This document shows, one piece after another, positions 1 through 7,079 of a stretch of 64,000 nucleotides of DNA; the stretch's first letter is position 1; each line of letters begins with the position of its first letter. Source of the stretch: Streptomyces sp. SJL17-4 (GTDB lineage: Bacteria > Actinomycetota > Actinomycetes > Streptomycetales > Streptomycetaceae); the NCBI RefSeq assembly GCF_036826855.1, contig NZ_CP104578.1:5491501-5555500 (forward strand). Reading direction: 5' to 3'. The notes beneath the pieces were generated by a model. That model made no database searches and was not told the DNA's origin. It saw only the letters and a list, made by a program, of their open reading frames with translations. Both the position numbers and the translations under genes were made by a program.

Positions 1-1175
1 AGGGTGGAGGAGAGCGCCTGCCGGGTCATCCGGTGCGCGTTGCGCTCCGGGTCGAAGAGGGTCCAGCGGGCCTTGCCGTCGGCCTTCGCCCAGTACAGCG
101 TGGTGTCGGCGTCCTGCATCAGGGCCGTCGCCGTCGTGCCGGACCCGGAGCGCTCGACCACACCGATCGAGGCGGAGACCGAGAGCCGCTGGCCGCCCAG
201 GTCGAAGGGCTGCTGGAGCGCGCACAGCACCGAGCGGGCCAGGTCGGCGAGTTGCTCCGTGCCGGTGGAGTCCTCGACCAGGATCGCGAACTCGTCCCCG
301 CCGAGCCGCGCCACGAGAAGGCCGCCGCTGCGGGTGTAGCCGTCGCTGTCCGCGCACTCCGTCAGGCGGGCGGCGACGGCGGCGAGGAGCCGGTCGCCGA
401 CGCGGTGGCCGAGGGTGTCGTTGACGGCCTTGAAGCCGTCGAGATCGAGATAGCAGAGACCGATCCGCCCTGTTCTGCCATACCCGTACGACTCGTAGGA
501 CGAGCTGATCGTTTCGCCTGGGCTCGTGATGCCCGCGGTGACCGGGGCGCTCGCGGTGCCCGCGATGGCCGCGGCGCTCGCGAGGTCCGCCGCGTCCTGC
601 GCCGAGGCCTCCAGGGCGGCGGAGAGCCGCTCGAAGAACAGGGCGCGGTTGGGCAGTCGGGTCACCGGGTCGTGCATCTGGAGGTGCCGCAGCCGTGCCT
701 GGAGCTCGCGCCGGTCGCTGATGTCCGCGATCGACAGCAGGACGCGCCGGCTGTCGGGGACCGGGGCGACGGTGACCTCGGCCCACAGCGAGCGCCCGTC
801 GGCGTGCTTGAGGCGGCGGGTGCAGCGGAAGCGGGAGCGCCGGCCGCGCAGCACCTCGCGGTACGCGTGCCAGGTGCGCCCGTCGGAGGCGAGGTCGACG
901 AGATCGGCGGCGGCCTGTTCCCGGAGGGCCTCCGGCTCGGCGCCGAGGAGGGTGCCGAAGGAGTCGTTGGCCACGACCACCACGCCCTCCTGGTCGACGA
1001 CGGCCATCGCGAGCTGGGCGACACGGAACGCGGCGCGGTAGTCCCGGAGTTCGGAGGGGGAGCAGCCGACGCGGTGCTCCGTGCCGTACGGGGGGTGACG
1101 CTCCGTGAGTGCGACTTCCGCCGCGCGCGTCTCCGGCGGCTCTGGGTGCACCGGTCCTTCGGGGGTTCCGCTCAC
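1..1175 (-). CDS. PAS-GGDEF diguanylate cyclase, 3' end outside window
   Basis: About 391 N-terminal residues are visible, reading off the left edge. A PAS/PAC sensor domain spans roughly residues 45-165, with the segment AVVDQEGVVVVANDSFGTLL. It is followed by a GGDEF domain (HDPVTRLPNR near its start, intact catalytic GGDEF at 292-296, and DADTTLYWAKADGK near its end). An intact GGDEF implies synthesis of cyclic di-GMP, a key developmental signal in Streptomyces. The last visible residues resemble the linker that joins GGDEF to an EAL domain in PAS-GGDEF-EAL proteins, so an EAL phosphodiesterase domain beyond the edge is likely but not seen. The GTG start at 1175 is the first in-frame start that keeps the whole PAS domain. 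No signal peptide or membrane segment is visible in this part. Confidence 0.88.
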   Translation of the reverse strand, partial: MSGTPEGPVHPEPPETRAAEVALTERHPPYGTEHRVGCSPSELRDYRAAFRVAQLAMAVVDQEGVVVVANDSFGTLLGAEPEALREQAAADLVDLASDGRTWHAYREVLRGRRSRFRCTRRLKHADGRSLWAEVTVAPVPDSRRVLLSIADISDRRELQARLRHLQMHDPVTRLPNRALFFERLSAALEASAQDAADLASAAAIAGTASAPVTAGITSPGETISSSYESYGYGRTGRIGLCYLDLDGFKAVNDTLGHRVGDRLLAAVAARLTECADSDGYTRSGGLLVARLGGDEFAILVEDSTGTEQLADLARSVLCALQQPFDLGGQRLSVSASIGVVERSGSGTTATALMQDADTTLYWAKADGKARWTLFDPERNAHRMTRQALSST

Positions 1176-1531
1176 CGCTCGCTCCCGTAGTGCAGTCGGG
1201 CCGGTCACATGTGGTCGGGACGGTCGGCCAAGGAAGAGTGTGCCGATCATAGAGCCCGTGCGGGGGAGCCTTCCAGCTCCGAGGGGTCTCCGGGGAGCGC
1301 CCGCCCCTGTGAGACCGCCCACGGAAGCACCCCGCCCGATCGTTTCTGCGCGGGTCTGACACGGGTCGACGACGATGTGACCGAATGTGACTTTCTGTGA
1401 GCTGAAGCGCGCTCGTGTCGCGTCGACCCCGTGGCGCGCCCTCACCCGACCGGGGCAGCGGAAACGTGCGAAACGTCGCAAACCATCACAAGGTGGGTGG
1501 GGTGTCCCGCATTCCCGATCCGGAGGTCCAC
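1176..1531. other. Divergent intergenic region
   Basis: No gene is supported here. It must hold the promoters of the GGDEF gene (leftward) and the metalloprotease (rightward). The only pattern seen is a spaced direct repeat of TGTGAC near 1376-1391. No confident -35/-10 pair was found. Confidence 0.4.
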
Positions 1532-2782
1532 GTGAGGGGTCAGCAGCCACCCGGGGGAGTGGAACGCTCGCGGCTGCGCGCCGGCGCGGCGGCCCTCACC
1601 TCGTTCGCCGCCCTGGCCGCCACCGGGCTCGTCGCCGGCCCCGCCGTCGGCGCTCCCTCCGCGGGCCCCTGCGCCCTGCCCCGTACCGCAGCCCATCACT
1701 CGCTCGGCCTCGACACCTGGAACAGGTCGTATCCGCGCCCCGACCGCCCCCTCGACGCGGTCATGGTCTTCCTGTCGTTCCCGGACGCCGAGCCGCTCAC
1801 CGGTCCGGCCGAACTCGCCGCCGACCACTTCCCCGCCACCAGCGAGTACTTCGCCCGCGCCTCCTACGGGCGCTTCAGCCTGCGCCCGCACATCCAGCCC
1901 GCCTGGACCCCGATGCCGAAGGAGTCGAGCGCGTACGACATACGGCGTGACTGGGACGCCGGACAGCGCGCCGCCTACCTCCGGGACGCGATCGGCGCCG
2001 CCGACGCGAGCGTCGACTTCTCCCGGTACGACATCGTCTACCTGGTCGCCGACCCGGACGCGCCCGGCGTGGACTCCGACGCGACCAAGGTCGTCAACCT
2101 CGAGAAGCCGATGGAGGTCGACGGCACCGAGATCAAGCGGGTCGTCACGGTCTTCGAGCGGCATCCACCCGACCGGAACGTCCTGGCCCACGAGACCGGG
2201 CACGTCTTCGACCTGCCCGACCTCTACCACCGCCCGGCGGACGGCAAGGGCGACTGGGACACCCATGTGGGTGACTGGGACGTCATGGGCAGCCAGTTCG
2301 GTCTCTCCCCGGACCTCTTCGGCTGGCACAAGTGGAAGCTCGGCTGGCTCTCCCAGGCCCAGATCGCCTGCGTCCAGGGGACGGGTCCCCGGATGGTGAG
2401 CCTGGAGCCGACCGACGCCCAGCCGGCGGCCGGAGCCAGCCTCGGCACCCGGCTCGCCGTGGTCCGCACGGGCCCCGACAGCGTCCTCGCGGTCGAGGCC
2501 CGGGGCAGCGCCGGGAACAACGCCGAGACCTGCACCGAGGGCGTCCTCGTCTACCGGGTCCGGGGCGGCACGGCCTCCGGCGACGGCCCCGTCGAGGTCG
2601 TCGACGCGCACCCGCGCACCGACGCCTGCTGGGACCGCTCCGTCTACCCGCCGCTCGCGGACGCCCCGCTGGAGGAGGGTGAGACGCTCACCGTGCCCGG
2701 GGCGGGGGTACGGGTGGAGGTCACGGAACGCACCGGGACGGGTGCCTGGACGGTCAGGATCACCCCGCCCGCCGTCGACTGA
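1532..2782 (+). CDS. Secreted M6-family metalloprotease
   Basis: This is a 416-residue zinc metalloprotease of the immune inhibitor A (M6) type. The zinc motif HETGH lies at residues 220-224 and is followed by VFDLPDLYH; the GDWDVMGS segment that closes the active site in this family follows. The N-terminus is a typical secretion signal: an Arg-containing start, a hydrophobic stretch TSFAALAATGLVAG, then an Ala-rich cleavage region. GTG at 1532 is chosen because GGAGG lies at 1522-1526, five bases upstream; in-frame GTG at 1502 and the start at 1415 are possible but less well placed. A strong hairpin terminator follows the stop. The likely role is extracellular protein degradation. The catalytic assignment is strong and the substrate is unknown. 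Confidence 0.88.
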   Translation: MRGQQPPGGVERSRLRAGAAALTSFAALAATGLVAGPAVGAPSAGPCALPRTAAHHSLGLDTWNRSYPRPDRPLDAVMVFLSFPDAEPLTGPAELAADHFPATSEYFARASYGRFSLRPHIQPAWTPMPKESSAYDIRRDWDAGQRAAYLRDAIGAADASVDFSRYDIVYLVADPDAPGVDSDATKVVNLEKPMEVDGTEIKRVVTVFERHPPDRNVLAHETGHVFDLPDLYHRPADGKGDWDTHVGDWDVMGSQFGLSPDLFGWHKWKLGWLSQAQIACVQGTGPRMVSLEPTDAQPAAGASLGTRLAVVRTGPDSVLAVEARGSAGNNAETCTEGVLVYRVRGGTASGDGPVEVVDAHPRTDACWDRSVYPPLADAPLEEGETLTVPGAGVRVEVTERTGTGAWTVRITPPAVD

Positions 2783-2803
2783 GCGCGCACCGTCCTCGAA
2801 CAC

Positions 2804-2837
2804 GAAGAAGCCCCTCGCTTCCGCGAGGGGCTTCTTC
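2804..2837. terminator. Perfect 15-bp stem terminator
   Basis: A perfect inverted repeat (2804-2818 with 2823-2837, loop TTCC) lies 21 bases after the metalloprotease stop and just before the 3' end of tRNA-Lys on the other strand, so it can serve both. It has no long T tract, as is usual in Streptomyces. Confidence 0.8.
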
Positions 2838-2843
2838 CGTCTG

Positions 2844-2917
2844 TGCGCCGCCAGGGACTCGAACCCCGGACCCGCTGATTAAGAGTCAGCTGCTCTAACC
2901 AACTGAGCTAGCGGCGC
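2844..2917 (-). tRNA. tRNA-Lys (CTT anticodon)
   Basis: The acceptor arms GCGCCGC (5' end at 2917) and GCGGCGC pair fully. The anticodon stem-loop GCTGA-CTCTTAA-TCAGC carries anticodon CTT, and the T-loop GGTTCGAGTCC is present. The 3' end is A followed by CA, so the full CCA is not encoded. The 5' end overlaps the last 10 bases of the upstream coding region. Confidence 0.95.
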
Positions 2918-3534
2918 CTGCTGACGTCGTAGACATTAGCACCCGGATCGGCGGGAGGAAAAATCGATACCCGCACGTCGGCGGCGGAAGCCGCCCGGAC
3001 GGCCCGCACACAGGCCCAGAGCATGACCTCGGGGCCGGGCAGCCAGGGGTTCCGGGTGTCGGGCGCCACCAGCCAGCGGGGCCCGGTGGAGCCGGACGGC
3101 ACCAGCGGCGGCACGGTCACGGCGTCCCCGATCCCGTGACAGAGCGGCCGGGAGACGGCGTCGCTCCATTCCTCCCATTCGAGCAGGGCCGGCAGCCGCT
3201 GGGCCGTACCCGGCGCGGCGAACAGCATCATCCGGCCCCGGTGCACCGCGACCGGGCCCGAACCCGGGCCCTCCTCCCACAGCCGGTCCAGCATCCGGCG
3301 GCCGAAGACCGGGTCCACGTTGACGACGTCGAAGACGGATCCGCAGGGCAGCGCCGCCGGGGAGGCCGGCCGGGACTCCCAGCGGGTGAGCGCGGCCTCA
3401 CGGCTCCCGGTGGCGGAGGCGAGCCAGGAGGCGCCGTCGGCGGTCACCCGGGCGGTCTGGTGCCGTCCCTCGTCGCCCTCCCGGAGGAACCGGAAGATGT
3501 CGTGCGGGGCCTCGTCGCGCGTCCACGTCGTCAT
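2908..3534 (-). CDS. Prim-pol-like conserved protein
   Basis: This 208-residue protein resembles the stand-alone Streptomyces proteins annotated as bifunctional DNA primase/polymerase N-terminal domain. The recognisable parts are CGSVFDVVNVDPVFGRRMLDRL, in which GSVFDVVxVP is typical of the family, and a C-terminal VMLWACVRAVR helix. I see no complete set of catalytic acidic residues, so enzymatic activity is doubtful. ATG at 3534 is preferred over GTG at 3558 because GGAGG sits directly upstream, although only one base separates them, which is tight. The stop codon falls inside the tRNA-Lys gene (10-base overlap). Function unknown; the family link is moderate. Confidence 0.65.
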   Translation of the reverse strand: MTTWTRDEAPHDIFRFLREGDEGRHQTARVTADGASWLASATGSREAALTRWESRPASPAALPCGSVFDVVNVDPVFGRRMLDRLWEEGPGSGPVAVHRGRMMLFAAPGTAQRLPALLEWEEWSDAVSRPLCHGIGDAVTVPPLVPSGSTGPRWLVAPDTRNPWLPGPEVMLWACVRAVRAASAADVRVSIFPPADPGANVYDVSRRR

Positions 3535-3617
3535 GCCTCCAGATCTACCGGCTGTCACAGTTCGGTCGCCGAGAGTTCATGGAATTCCGGACAGCGGGGG
3601 AGGGTGAGGAGTATCGT

Positions 3618-3643
3618 GCACCCCCGGCATATGCCAGGGGTGC
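3618..3643. other. Near-palindromic hairpin followed by T5
   Basis: The arms GCACCCC and GGGGTGC enclose the perfect 10-bp palindrome GGCATATGCC, with one C/A mismatch. T5 follows on the plus strand. It lies about 84 bases upstream of the prim-pol-like start and about 140 bases downstream of the next gene, so it could be an operator or a terminator. Confidence 0.4.
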
Positions 3644-3667
3644 TTTTTCGGCCACCAGGAGGGCCCC

Positions 3668-3745
3668 GCCGAGGAGTCCGGCCGAGGAGTCCGGCCGAGG
3701 AGCTCTGCCGGGGAGCTCTGTCGGAGAGCCCTGCCGAGGAGCCCT
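3668..3745. repeat. Six 13-bp tandem repeats
   Basis: Six consecutive 13-bp units begin GCCGAGGAG or a close variant; the first two are identical (GCCGAGGAGTCCG). They lie between the hairpin at 3618 and the stop of the 118-residue gene. No coding function is supported. Confidence 0.8.
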
Positions 3746-3780
3746 GCCGACTGAGCCCCGGCCGAGGGCCCGTCCGGGGC

Positions 3781-4137
3781 TCAGTCCTCCGCCGGGCGTC
3801 CGTTCGTCCTGATCAGATCGCGACCGAACTCGATCATCTTCCGGGCGTAGTCCTCGGTCCACTGCGCCCGCTCGGCGACGTCCGCCGGCGTCAGACGGTC
3901 GAACCGGCGCGGATCCGCCAGCTGCGCCGCCGCGATCGCCTGGAACTCGGTCGCCCGGTCCGTCGCCGCGCGGAACGCCAGCGTCAGCTCCGTCGCGCGG
4001 GACAGCAGCTCCCGCGGATCTTCTATCGACTCCAGGTCGAAGAAGTGCTCCGGGTCGGCGGTCGCCTCGGCAGGCTCGAAGACCAGCGGTGCCGGCCTGA
4101 GCCGCCGCTGTCCACTTCGCTCCGCGGGTTCCGCCAT
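3781..4137 (-). CDS. Conserved hypothetical protein, 118 aa
   Basis: This is a small soluble protein with no recognised domain. The N-terminal 35 residues are rich in Arg, Pro and Glu. The rest is helical and charged (EHFFDLESIEDPRELLSRATELTLAF and RLTPADVAERAQWTEDYARKMI, the latter with a helix-turn-helix flavour). ATG at 4137 is chosen because GGAGAG precedes it by five bases; longer forms up to 4254 have no good ribosome binding site and an unnatural Arg-rich extension. It is transcribed toward the 13-bp repeat array. No function is proposed. Confidence 0.6.
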   Translation of the reverse strand: MAEPAERSGQRRLRPAPLVFEPAEATADPEHFFDLESIEDPRELLSRATELTLAFRAATDRATEFQAIAAAQLADPRRFDRLTPADVAERAQWTEDYARKMIEFGRDLIRTNGRPAED

Positions 4138-4296
4138 CGTCGCTCTCCTCTTCACGCTCACGTTCACGCCGTACGCACCGGCGCATCGCGCACCGGCTCT
4201 TCCCACACGGGCTCTTCGCACACGGGCGGCCCGGAACCCCGGGCCGTCTTCCATTGTCCCGCGCCCCGCAAGAGGGCGTCGGGGGCCGGGGCGTGG

Positions 4297-4911
4297 TCAG
4301 CCGTCGAGGCCGCGCAGCAGCAGTCGAAGGCCGCCGAAGAACTCCTGGTCCGGGCCGACCTCGCCGGCCGTCCGCGCGGTCTGCGTCAGATACGGGAACC
4401 GGTCCTCGGGCAGCGCGGCGATGGCCGAGGTGCCGGTTCCGGCCAGCGGGCCGAGGTGTTCGAGCTGGATGGCCCCGGTGACGTACCCGTGGAGCGCGCG
4501 CAGGGCGACGACCCGTCGTGCGCCGTCGATGCCGGCCTCGGTCAGGATGCCGAGCACGGTCTCCGACCAGAGCAGGCCGCCGGGTGCGCGGTGCCGGTGG
4601 GTGAGGGTCAGCTGGACGGCCTCCGGGTGGCGGACGACCGCGTCGCGCAGCCGCCCGACCATGGTCTCGATCCGGTCCCGCCAGGGCGCGTCCGCGGCGG
4701 GCGCGGAGGTGTCGAGGTCGCCCAGGACGCGGTCGACCACGAGCCCTTCCAGCTCCTCGCGGTCGGCGACGTAGCGGTAGAGCCCCATGGGGCTCATGCC
4801 GAGTTCCCTGGCGACGGTGCGCATCGAGAGGGCGGCGAGTCCGTCGCGGTCGATGACGGCGAGGGCGGCGGCGGCCAGCCGGTCGGGGGTGAGGGAGCGG
4901 GGTCGTGGCAT
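4297..4911 (-). CDS. TetR-family repressor
   Basis: This is a 204-residue regulator. The N-terminal helix-turn-helix (residues 8-50, with DGLAALSMRTVARELGMSPMGLYRYV) is typical of the TetR family. The C-terminal part resembles the tetracycline-repressor C-domain type (HGYVTGAIQLEHLG). It is divergent from the peroxiredoxin-like gene, with 71 bases between the two starts. That gap holds two copies of a dyad, so this protein most likely represses itself and its neighbour. The inducer is unknown. Confidence 0.88.
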   Translation of the reverse strand: MPRPRSLTPDRLAAAALAVIDRDGLAALSMRTVARELGMSPMGLYRYVADREELEGLVVDRVLGDLDTSAPAADAPWRDRIETMVGRLRDAVVRHPEAVQLTLTHRHRAPGGLLWSETVLGILTEAGIDGARRVVALRALHGYVTGAIQLEHLGPLAGTGTSAIAALPEDRFPYLTQTARTAGEVGPDQEFFGGLRLLLRGLDG

Positions 4912-4924
4912 GACGGTTGACAGC

Positions 4925-4968
4925 GTACGCCCTACGCCTACGCTGTTAGGAGTACGCCGTACGCCTAC
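4925..4968. promoter_or_regulatory. Twin operator for the TetR repressor
   Basis: Two copies of the dyad GTACGC-N5-GCCTAC occur at 4925-4941 and 4952-4968, 27 bp centre to centre. Their half-sites match as GTASGC/GCSTAC. They fill the gap between the divergent TetR and peroxiredoxin-like genes. Confidence 0.7.
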
Positions 4969-4982
4969 GAGGATGGTGTCCC

Positions 4983-5621
4983 ATGCGCATGCCCCAGACA
5001 GCCTCTTCAGCGACCTCGCCCGCGACGTCCTCCGCGATGTCCTCCGCGATCCCGCCCCGCACCCGGCCGGCCCCCGGCGACCTCGTGCCGAGCCGCACCC
5101 TCACCCCGGTGACCGGCCCCGCGCTGACCCTCCCCGATCCCGGACGGACCACCCACGTGCAGTTCCGTCGCTTCGCGGGCTGCCCCGTCTGCAACCTCCA
5201 CCTGCGCTCGGTGGCCCAGCGCCACGACGAGATCGAGCGGGCCGGTATCCGGGAGTTCGTGTTCTTCCACTCGCCCGCCGAGGAACTCCGCGAGCACGTC
5301 GCCCACCTGCCGTTCGCCGTCGTCGCGGACCCCGACAAGGTGCTGTACGCCGAGTTCGGCGTGGAGTCCCACCGCCGGGCCCTGCTCGACCCGCGCGGCT
5401 GGCCCGCGATCGTCGGGGGCGTCCTCCGCGACGCCGCGGACCTGCTCCGGGGCAGGGGCCGGCTGCCGGCCACCTCGCAGCCGGCCGGCCGCCTCGGCCT
5501 CCCCGCCGACTTCCTGATCGCACCGGACGGCCGTATCACCGCCGCGAAGTACGGCGAGCACGTCTACGACCAGTGGTCGGTCGACGAACTCCTCACCCTG
5601 GCGGCGCAACCGGCCCCGTAG
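4983..5621 (+). CDS. Peroxiredoxin-like (AhpC/TSA fold) protein
   Basis: This 212-residue protein belongs to the peroxiredoxin-like family. The core motif FAGCPVCNLHLRSV carries a CPVC pair in the position of the peroxidatic cysteine, and the C-terminal half (LPADFLIAPDGRITAAKYGEHVYDQW) is the thioredoxin-fold strand-helix ending. The first 35 residues are a low-complexity Ser/Ala/Pro/Thr leader, and an internal start is possible. GAGGA lies about ten bases before the ATG. Divergence from a TetR repressor suggests induction by a small molecule or electrophile. The next 110 bases are a tandem repeat array shared with the end of the converging helicase gene. Confidence 0.78.
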   Translation: MRMPQTASSATSPATSSAMSSAIPPRTRPAPGDLVPSRTLTPVTGPALTLPDPGRTTHVQFRRFAGCPVCNLHLRSVAQRHDEIERAGIREFVFFHSPAEELREHVAHLPFAVVADPDKVLYAEFGVESHRRALLDPRGWPAIVGGVLRDAADLLRGRGRLPATSQPAGRLGLPADFLIAPDGRITAAKYGEHVYDQWSVDELLTLAAQPAP

Positions 5622-5730
5622 AGCTCAGGGCGCCCGGGAGAACTCAGAGCGCCCGGGATAACTCGGGGCACCCGGGGAGCTCAGGGCATCCTGGGAGCTC
5701 AGGGCATCCGGGAGAACTCAGGGTGTCCAG
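5621..5730. repeat. Six 17-19-bp tandem repeats between convergent genes
   Basis: Six degenerate units of the form GAGCTCAGGGCRYCCGG or GAGAACTCAGRGYGYCCGG run head to tail. They start at the last base of the peroxiredoxin-like stop codon. The last unit supplies the stop codon and final residues of the converging helicase. Confidence 0.85.
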
Positions 5731-7079
5731 GCGACCCGGTGTTCCTCCAGGTGGGAGAGGACCGCGTGGTTCGCCTCCCAGCCGTCCGGGAACGACACGG
5801 CGACGCCCAGCTGGACCGGATCGGTCGACGGGTGGGCGTCGAGCAGGTCAGTGACGCCCGCCCGGCAGACCACGACGCACGCGTGCCGGTGCCGGGAGGC
5901 CAGGACGCACAGCCGGCCCGTCTCCAGGTGGAAGGCGGTCGCGTCGGGGCGCCCGGACAGCGGATGGAGGACGACGGTCACGTCGTACTCACGCCCCTGG
6001 AGCCGGTTCGCGGTGTCCACCGTCACGCCGGTGACACCCAGGTCGGCGAGGGCCGCCCGGATCGCCGCCGCCTGGTCGCGGTGGGCGGTGCCGACCGCGA
6101 CCCGGTCGGGCGTCAGCGGTACGGGGGTCTCCGAGCGCTCCGAGACCGCCGCCCCGCCCCGGTCGAGGAGCCGGCGGACCACGACGGCGACCGCGCCGAC
6201 CGCCTCCGGATCGGTGCGGGGGGTGTGCCGGGCGGGCAGTTCGAGCAGGCCCCAGCCCGACTCCGCCGCCTCGTCGAGCACCCGGTCGGGACCCGAACCG
6301 TCCGACGCGACCGCGAAGGAGAGCTTCCGGTCACCGTGCCCGGTGCCGCTGCGGAACGGCGTGAACGGGTAGAACGCGTCCGAGACCAGCGGCGCCGCCG
6401 AGGCGGGCAGCCGCCAGGACACCGGCAGCCGGTGCTGCGGCAGTTCGGGATTGTGCGCGAGCAGGGTGGAGACCGCGCTCGCCGACGGGTCGTACGAGAG
6501 CCCCGCCCACTGCTCGGCGCCCACCACCGAGAACGGGTCCAACTGCCCGGGGTCGCCCACGAACAGCGCCCGCTCGAAGAGCCCCGCCACGGCGAGCAGC
6601 GCGTCCGAGCGCATCTGGTACGCCTCGTCGACGATCGCGTGCGCCCACGGCTCGACGTTCTTCACGTGCGCCCACTTGGCCGCCGTCGAGAGGACCACCG
6701 GCAGCCCGGTCAACTCACCGGCCTTCGCCGACTTCCGTACGTTCTCCAGGTCGTCGAGCGCCTTGTCGTACGGGTCGCTGTCGTTCGAGTGCAGCCGGCC
6801 GACCTCCAGGTCCGGCTCCTTCTCGGCCAGTCGCAGGACCAGATCGTCCACCTGCGCGTTCGTCTGGGCCACCACCATCAGGGGGCGTCCGGCCGCGGCC
6901 AGTTCGAGCGCCGCCCGCACCACGAGCGTCGACTTCCCGGCGCCGGGCGGGGAGTCCACCACGACACCGCGCGCGGTGCCGTGCAGGGTGTCGGCCAGGA
7001 TGCCGGCCGTCGCCTTCCCGGCCGCCGCCGAAGGATCGAAGGTCCCGGTGGCCTCCGACGACAGGTCGAACACGGTCAC
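5718..7079 (-). CDS. SF1 (Upf1/AAA-type) helicase
   Basis: This is a 453-residue ATP-dependent helicase-like protein. Walker A is SPPGAGKST (residues 43-51), motif II is DEAYQ (151-155), motif III is GDPGQLDP (175-182), and motifs V and VI are TANRLQGREYDVTVV and LASRHRHA near the C-terminus. The protein is compact, with no extra nuclease domain. The start is GTG at 7079, overlapping the upstream stop as GTGA, so translation is coupled to the 529-residue gene. A longer open frame to 7448 only reads antisense-like Arg/Gly-rich sequence and is rejected. Its partners are the 529-residue protein and a RecB/Cas4-like nuclease. The helicase assignment is firm; the biological substrate is unknown. 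Confidence 0.85.
   Translation of the reverse strand: MTVFDLSSEATGTFDPSAAAGKATAGILADTLHGTARGVVVDSPPGAGKSTLVVRAALELAAAGRPLMVVAQTNAQVDDLVLRLAEKEPDLEVGRLHSNDSDPYDKALDDLENVRKSAKAGELTGLPVVLSTAAKWAHVKNVEPWAHAIVDEAYQMRSDALLAVAGLFERALFVGDPGQLDPFSVVGAEQWAGLSYDPSASAVSTLLAHNPELPQHRLPVSWRLPASAAPLVSDAFYPFTPFRSGTGHGDRKLSFAVASDGSGPDRVLDEAAESGWGLLELPARHTPRTDPEAVGAVAVVVRRLLDRGGAAVSERSETPVPLTPDRVAVGTAHRDQAAAIRAALADLGVTGVTVDTANRLQGREYDVTVVLHPLSGRPDATAFHLETGRLCVLASRHRHACVVVCRAGVTDLLDAHPSTDPVQLGVAVSFPDGWEANHAVLSHLEEHRVAWTP

Noticed and set aside
5621..5730. Possible CRISPR array
   Set aside because: Repeats are contiguous, degenerate and only 17-19 bp with no spacers; there is no cas operon, and the Cas4-like nuclease nearby is part of a helicase operon.
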